From an uncultured Treponema sp. (GTDB taxonomy: Bacteria; Spirochaetota; Spirochaetia; Treponematales; Treponemataceae): 32,137 nt of DNA. Below the pieces are notes generated by a model. It saw only the letters and a program-made list of their open reading frames with translations. It was not told the DNA's origin and ran no database searches. Position numbers and translations under genes: made by a program. This document shows, piece by piece, positions 29,150 to 32,137 of the stretch (positions are counted from its first letter, which is position 1; each line of letters begins with the position of its first letter). Location of the stretch: positions 1-32,137 of the forward strand of contig CAMNDY010000023.1 of the NCBI GenBank assembly GCA_946535985.1. The letters run 5' to 3'.

Positions 29150-29626
29150 ATGTTCCGACCAATGAGAAGATTCAAGCAGCAGATTGCGGATAGCAAATGC
29201 AAAGAGATTTTGAAAAATGAAAAACGCGGAGTTCTTTCCCTGCTGGGTGATGACGGATATCCTTACGGACTTCCCCTTTCTCATCTTTACAGCGAAGAAG
29301 ACAATAAGATTTATTTTCACTGCGCAAAGGAAGGCCACAAAATTGATGCCATAAAAAACTACGATAAGGCAAGCTTCTGCGTTTATGACCAAGGCTACCG
29401 AAAGGAAGGCGAATGGGCGCTGAACATCAACAGTGTAATCGTCTTTGGAAAAATCCGCCTTGTAACAGACCCGGACCTTACCCGCCAGATCTGCACAAAA
29501 CTGGTTTATAAATTCACAGATGATCAGGCATATCTTGAAAAGGAACTTACCAATGCCCTGCCCCGTGTTCAGTGCCTTGAACTTGAAATTGAGCATATGA
29601 CAGGCAAGCTGGTGAATGAGTCATAA
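29150..29626 (+). CDS. Pyridoxamine 5'-phosphate oxidase-like (split-barrel) flavoprotein
   Basis: A 158-residue split-beta-barrel protein: EILKNEKRGVLSLLGDDGYP, YGLPLSHLYSEEDNKIYFHC, AKEGHKIDAIKNYDKASFCV and NINSVIVFGKIRLV, the pattern of PNPOx-like/NimA-like flavoproteins. FMN or a related cofactor is expected; the substrate is unknown. The chosen ATG gives the family's usual N-terminus; the longer in-frame ATG at 29090 lies upstream of the promoter. There is no Shine-Dalgarno sequence. Transcribed away from the thiol-regulator operon. Confidence 0.8.
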   Translation: MFRPMRRFKQQIADSKCKEILKNEKRGVLSLLGDDGYPYGLPLSHLYSEEDNKIYFHCAKEGHKIDAIKNYDKASFCVYDQGYRKEGEWALNINSVIVFGKIRLVTDPDLTRQICTKLVYKFTDDQAYLEKELTNALPRVQCLELEIEHMTGKLVNES

Positions 29627-29655
29627 AAGCATCATTCTTCAATAAAAATTTGCTC

Positions 29656-30294
29656 TTACTCTTTCCACTCCAGACGCATTTTTATAAAGTCCTTCATGTC
29701 CTTGTAAAAATCCATTGGCGGTGGAGTAATGTTTATCTGCTTGAGAGCTTCCTGAACCAGAGGATTTTTGTAACAGCAGACTGCATTTGATGAAGCATAA
29801 AATAAAACATCCAGCTGGATTTTGTAGGCCGCATCCTGCGTAGTGCCAAGCATCTGAGCAAGTCTGTCGCGGAAGGCATAGGCCAGGTCGTAATATTTCT
29901 TCTTGAAAATGGCAAGTCGCTCAACTGTAACATTTGTTTCTATAATCGGATTAAGATAAGAAACATAGCGCATGTAATCCTGATTTGCATTGACGATTCC
30001 TGCCCATACTTCAGTAATCACGTCCGGCGTAAAATTGTTGCCCTCCGGAAAAGCCGAAAGCAGAGAGCCATAATAGGCGGCCATTTTTTCAGCAGAAATT
30101 TCCAGAAAGATTTCTTCTTTGGTCGTAACGTATTTATAAAGGTTAGCTCGTGACCAGCCAAGTTTTTCAGCTACAGTAGTAAGCGTAATTTCAGAATAAG
30201 GGCATGTTGCAAACAGTTCTGCCGTTGCCTCTTTAATTTGAGAAAGTCTTTCTTCCTTGTGTTCGTCGCTTCTTGCGCGGATATAGTCTGCCAT
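29656..30294 (-). CDS. TetR-family regulator
   Basis: A 212-residue regulator. The N-terminal HTH spans about residues 15-62: RLSQIKEATAELFATCPYSE, ITLTTVAEKLGWSRANLYKY, VTTKEEIFLEI, a standard TetR DNA-binding domain. The C-terminal ligand domain is helical and resembles TetR_C_32-type regulators common in Firmicutes. The ATG at 30292-30294 is preferred; a longer in-frame start at 30411 would precede the promoter and add an atypical hydrophobic leader. No Shine-Dalgarno is seen and a -10 lies 6 bp upstream. It is divergent from the alpha/beta hydrolase gene, the likely target. Confidence 0.85.
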   Translation of the reverse strand: MADYIRARSDEHKEERLSQIKEATAELFATCPYSEITLTTVAEKLGWSRANLYKYVTTKEEIFLEISAEKMAAYYGSLLSAFPEGNNFTPDVITEVWAGIVNANQDYMRYVSYLNPIIETNVTVERLAIFKKKYYDLAYAFRDRLAQMLGTTQDAAYKIQLDVLFYASSNAVCCYKNPLVQEALKQINITPPPMDFYKDMKDFIKMRLEWKE

Positions 30295-30300
30295 ATCTAA

Positions 30301-30329
30301 AGAATAACACAGTAAAAGGATTTTTGCAA
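30301..30329 (-). promoter_or_regulatory. Promoter of the TetR gene, leaderless arrangement
   Basis: Minus strand: -35 TTGCAA (30324-30329), 17-bp spacer, -10 TATTCT (30301-30306), followed after 6 bp by the ATG. Confidence 0.4.
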
Positions 30330-30365
30330 TAAGCAACTTTTTGTCACTAAAATCACTTTTTAGTA

Positions 30366-30394
30366 TTGACAAGTCACCGATTATGCCATACACT
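30366..30394 (+). promoter_or_regulatory. Promoter of the alpha/beta hydrolase gene
   Basis: -35 TTGACA (30366-30371), 17-bp spacer, -10 TACACT (30389-30394). GTGAC/GTCAC half-sites recur around it (TTGTCACT, AAGTCACC, AAGTGACA), candidate contacts for the divergent TetR protein. Confidence 0.5.
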
Positions 30395-30437
30395 TTAGAT
30401 AAGTGACACAACGTTACTAAAACACAAGGAGAATATT

Positions 30438-31439
30438 ATGAATCCAAATCTCGCAAAAATAGACAGAACAAATGAACATTACACTTTTGAATTAGCCCAG
30501 GGAGTAAAACGAACAACCGTAACCTTCCGCAATCATTTTGGGATTGAACTGGCAGGAGACCTTTACGCACCAGAAAATGCCGCCGAAAAAGGAAATCCGG
30601 CCCTTGCAATTTCAGGACCTTTTGGCGCAGTAAAGGAACAGTCTTCCGGTTTTTATGCAAATCAGATGGCTTCCCGCGGTTACATAGCCCTGGCCTTTGA
30701 TCCAAGCTACACAGGAGAATCTGGCGGAGAGCCCCGCTACATGAACAGTCCCGACATCAACACCGAAGATTTTATGGCGGCAGTAGATTTTCTTTCAACC
30801 CGCGACAACATTGACCCAGAAAAAATCGGAATCATAGGAATTTGTGGCTGGGGCGGTATGGCAATTAATACAGCGGCAATCGACACCCGAATTAAAGCAA
30901 CCGTTGCAAGCACAATGTACGATATGAGCCGTGTTACTGCCAACGGATATTTTGACAGCGCAAATAATGCAGAAGCCAGACACGAAGCCCGCAAGGCTCT
31001 TATGGCACAGCGCATCGAAGATTTTAAAGCAGTTCAGGCTGGCGGTACTTATAAGCTTGGTGGCGGAGTTGTAGATCCTCTTCCCGAAGATGCTCCATAT
31101 TTTGTAAAGGATTATTACGACTACTACAAAACTCCACGCGGTTATCACGAACGAAGTCTCAATTCAAATGGCGGCTGGAATGTAACTGCTTCAACTTCTC
31201 TTTTGAATACAAAGCTTCTCGCCTATGCAGAAGAAATCCAGAGTGCCGTTATGGTTCTTCATGGCGAAAAAGCCCACTCCCGCTATTTTGGCGAGGATGC
31301 CTTTAAGCGTCTTACCGGCAACAACAAGGAGCTGGTAATTATTCCTGGCGCAAGTCACACCGATTTGTATGACGGTGGAAACAAAAATTACATTCCGTTC
31401 GACAGGCTTGCAGAGTTTTTTGCAAAGTATTTGAAATAA
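30438..31439 (+). CDS. Alpha/beta hydrolase with a cysteine nucleophile
   Basis: A 333-residue cytoplasmic alpha/beta hydrolase. The nucleophile elbow is GICGWGG (134-140), so Cys 136 replaces the usual Ser, as in dienelactone hydrolases. Other fold elements: LAISGPFGAVKEQSSGFYAN oxyanion area, YIALAFDPSYTGESGG (82-97), IDPEKIGIIG strand before the elbow, and the catalytic His in IPGASHTDLYD (about 307). AAGGAG lies before the ATG. It is probably regulated by the divergent TetR protein. Related proteins (YcjY-like) have no proven substrate. Confidence 0.85.
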   Translation: MNPNLAKIDRTNEHYTFELAQGVKRTTVTFRNHFGIELAGDLYAPENAAEKGNPALAISGPFGAVKEQSSGFYANQMASRGYIALAFDPSYTGESGGEPRYMNSPDINTEDFMAAVDFLSTRDNIDPEKIGIIGICGWGGMAINTAAIDTRIKATVASTMYDMSRVTANGYFDSANNAEARHEARKALMAQRIEDFKAVQAGGTYKLGGGVVDPLPEDAPYFVKDYYDYYKTPRGYHERSLNSNGGWNVTASTSLLNTKLLAYAEEIQSAVMVLHGEKAHSRYFGEDAFKRLTGNNKELVIIPGASHTDLYDGGNKNYIPFDRLAEFFAKYLK

Positions 31440-31447
31440 GAGATTTC

Positions 31448-31563
31448 GGGCGTTCCCAGTTGCCAACATGGCAACTGGTCGGGCTTTTCGCCATTCCGCT
31501 ATCGCTCCAGCCTCCTCACTTCGTTGCGGGGGCCGCTTTCGGCGTGGCTACAATCCCTAACGC
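31448..31563. repeat. GC-rich intergenic repeat-like element
   Basis: A GC-rich block between two AT-rich genes. It begins GGGCGTTCCC and ends ATCCCTAACGC, so GCGTT and AACGC form short terminal inverted repeats. Inside is a perfect 9-bp hairpin CCAGTTGCC-aacat-GGCAACTGG (31456-31478), then TCGGGCTTTTCGCC and a second GC-rich stretch. The 'GGGCGTT...TCGGGCTTT...AATCCCTAACGC' layout is familiar from dispersed intergenic repeats in Bacteroidetes and Treponema. Only one copy is in the window. Confidence 0.45.
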
Positions 31564-31592
31564 AAAAGCATAATCAAAAGGAGTATCTGAAC

Positions 31593-32090
31593 ATGAAAAG
31601 ATTATTTGCGTTTCTAATTTCTGTTTTTCTTCTTGCTTCTACAGCCTGCGCAAACGGAAACAGCAAGGAAACAATATCATCTGACAAAGGAGAACTTTCT
31701 GATATGAAAATCTCGATTCAAATTACAAGCGACAGTGGCAACCACAAGCTTACTGCTACACTGGTGGACAATTCTTCTGCCACAGCCTTTTACGAACTTT
31801 TGAAAAAGGGACCTCTTACAGTTGATATGCACGATTACGGCAGCTTTGAAAAAGTCGGTTCGCTTGGTACATCACTTCCCCGAAACGATACACAGATTAC
31901 AACCACTGCCGGCGACATCATTTTGTATCAGGGAAATCAGATTACGATTTACTACGACACTAACAGCTGGAACTTTACCCGCCTGGGAAAAGTGGTTTCG
32001 ACAAGCTCAACCACCAATATTACTCAAGCCGAGCTCAAAAAGATTCTGGGCAAACGCGATGTGACTGCGGTGTTTGAAATACTGCGTTAG
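31593..32090 (+). CDS. Cyclophilin-like-fold lipoprotein
   Basis: A 165-residue exported protein. The signal peptide (MKRLFAFLISVFLLASTAC) ends in STAC, a relaxed spirochaete-type lipobox. The mature domain (about 40-165) reads ATLVDNSSATAFYELLKKGP, VDMHDYGSFEKVGSLGTSLP, RNDTQITTTAGDIILYQGNQ, ITIYYDTNSWNFTRLGKV, the signature of the small cyclophilin-like family found mostly in exported proteins. True prolyl-isomerase activity is unproven for it. The ATG at 31593 begins the signal peptide and has AAGGAG upstream; an in-frame ATG at 31524 lies inside the repeat. Confidence 0.8.
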   Translation: MKRLFAFLISVFLLASTACANGNSKETISSDKGELSDMKISIQITSDSGNHKLTATLVDNSSATAFYELLKKGPLTVDMHDYGSFEKVGSLGTSLPRNDTQITTTAGDIILYQGNQITIYYDTNSWNFTRLGKVVSTSSTTNITQAELKKILGKRDVTAVFEILR

Positions 32091-32115
32091 CGCTGGGAGC
32101 CCCTTGCCGACCGCA

Positions 32116-32134
32116 GGCTGAACTTGTTTCAGCC
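32116..32134 (+). terminator. Hairpin after the cyclophilin-like gene
   Basis: GGCTGAA and TTCAGCC pair perfectly around CTTGT, 26 bp after the stop. The window ends 3 bp later, so a T tract cannot be judged; it may also be part of another GC-rich repeat. Confidence 0.35.
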
Positions 32135-32137
32135 GAG

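Noticed and set aside
29090..29150. Longer start for the PPOX-like gene
   Set aside because: The added 20 codons cover a consensus promoter and do not fit the family N-terminus.

Overview
The window looks like the chromosome of a host-associated Treponema or a close spirochaete relative. The grounds are indirect: a large set of lipoproteins with relaxed lipoboxes, a BspA-type leucine-rich-repeat lipoprotein carrying InlB-type repeats, an LPP20/CsgG-like envelope operon, an HAE3-type RND exporter paired with LolA-like and barrel proteins, and AT-rich DNA with Shine-Dalgarno-led genes. No rRNA, tRNA, integrase, transposase or CRISPR array was seen.

Layout. 1-1300: a partial TIGR02452 macrodomain-type gene, a 2H phosphoesterase and the ribosome-rescue hydrolase ArfB. 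1376-5650: a four-gene minus-strand envelope operon (lipoprotein, LPP20-like, CsgG-like plus barrel, InlB/LRR lipoprotein). 5744-7970: an ankyrin-repeat protein and a divergent WYL regulator. A near-identical palindrome sits in the promoters of the envelope operon and of the ankyrin gene, at the same offset from the -10 box, and lies just downstream of the WYL promoter, so the three are probably one regulon. 7971-18130: a visibly AT-richer accessory island. It holds (a) a tightly packed cassette of a putative PD-(D/E)XK-like nuclease, a 1117-residue SF1 helicase with a long N-terminal extension, and a coiled-coil protein, with a possible 25-codon ORF coupled between the first two and a broken small ORF at the end; (b) a second operon of a DUF6884 plus GIY-YIG-like protein, a protein consisting of a NusA N-terminal domain alone, and an unknown protein, preceded by a highly structured intergenic region; (c) a divergent DUF4145-like gene; and (d) the mobile mystery protein A/B pair (HTH plus Fic), headed by three 18-bp operators spaced exactly 33 bp apart.

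18137-21009 is a patchwork of small genes: a 29-residue membrane peptide, a periplasmic protein, a methyltransferase, a VOC protein that seems to lack its middle, a ParE/Phd toxin-antitoxin pair, a shortened Phd-like antitoxin and a methyltransferase without its N-terminal half. 21023-26945: an ArsR-family regulator divergent from an RND/LolA-like/outer-membrane-barrel export operon, with a 34-bp palindrome at the predicted transcription start. 27046-29024: a membrane protein and a thiol-rich ArsR, C_GCAxxG_C_C and DUF5714 operon. 29150-32137: a PPOX-like flavoprotein, a TetR regulator divergent from an alpha/beta hydrolase with a Cys nucleophile, a GC-rich intergenic repeat and a cyclophilin-like lipoprotein.

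The best candidates for something undescribed are the nuclease/helicase/coiled-coil cassette (a plausible defence system, inferred from architecture and location only) and the operon with the NusA-NTD-only protein and its structured leader. All family names come from reading motifs by eye; no search was run.
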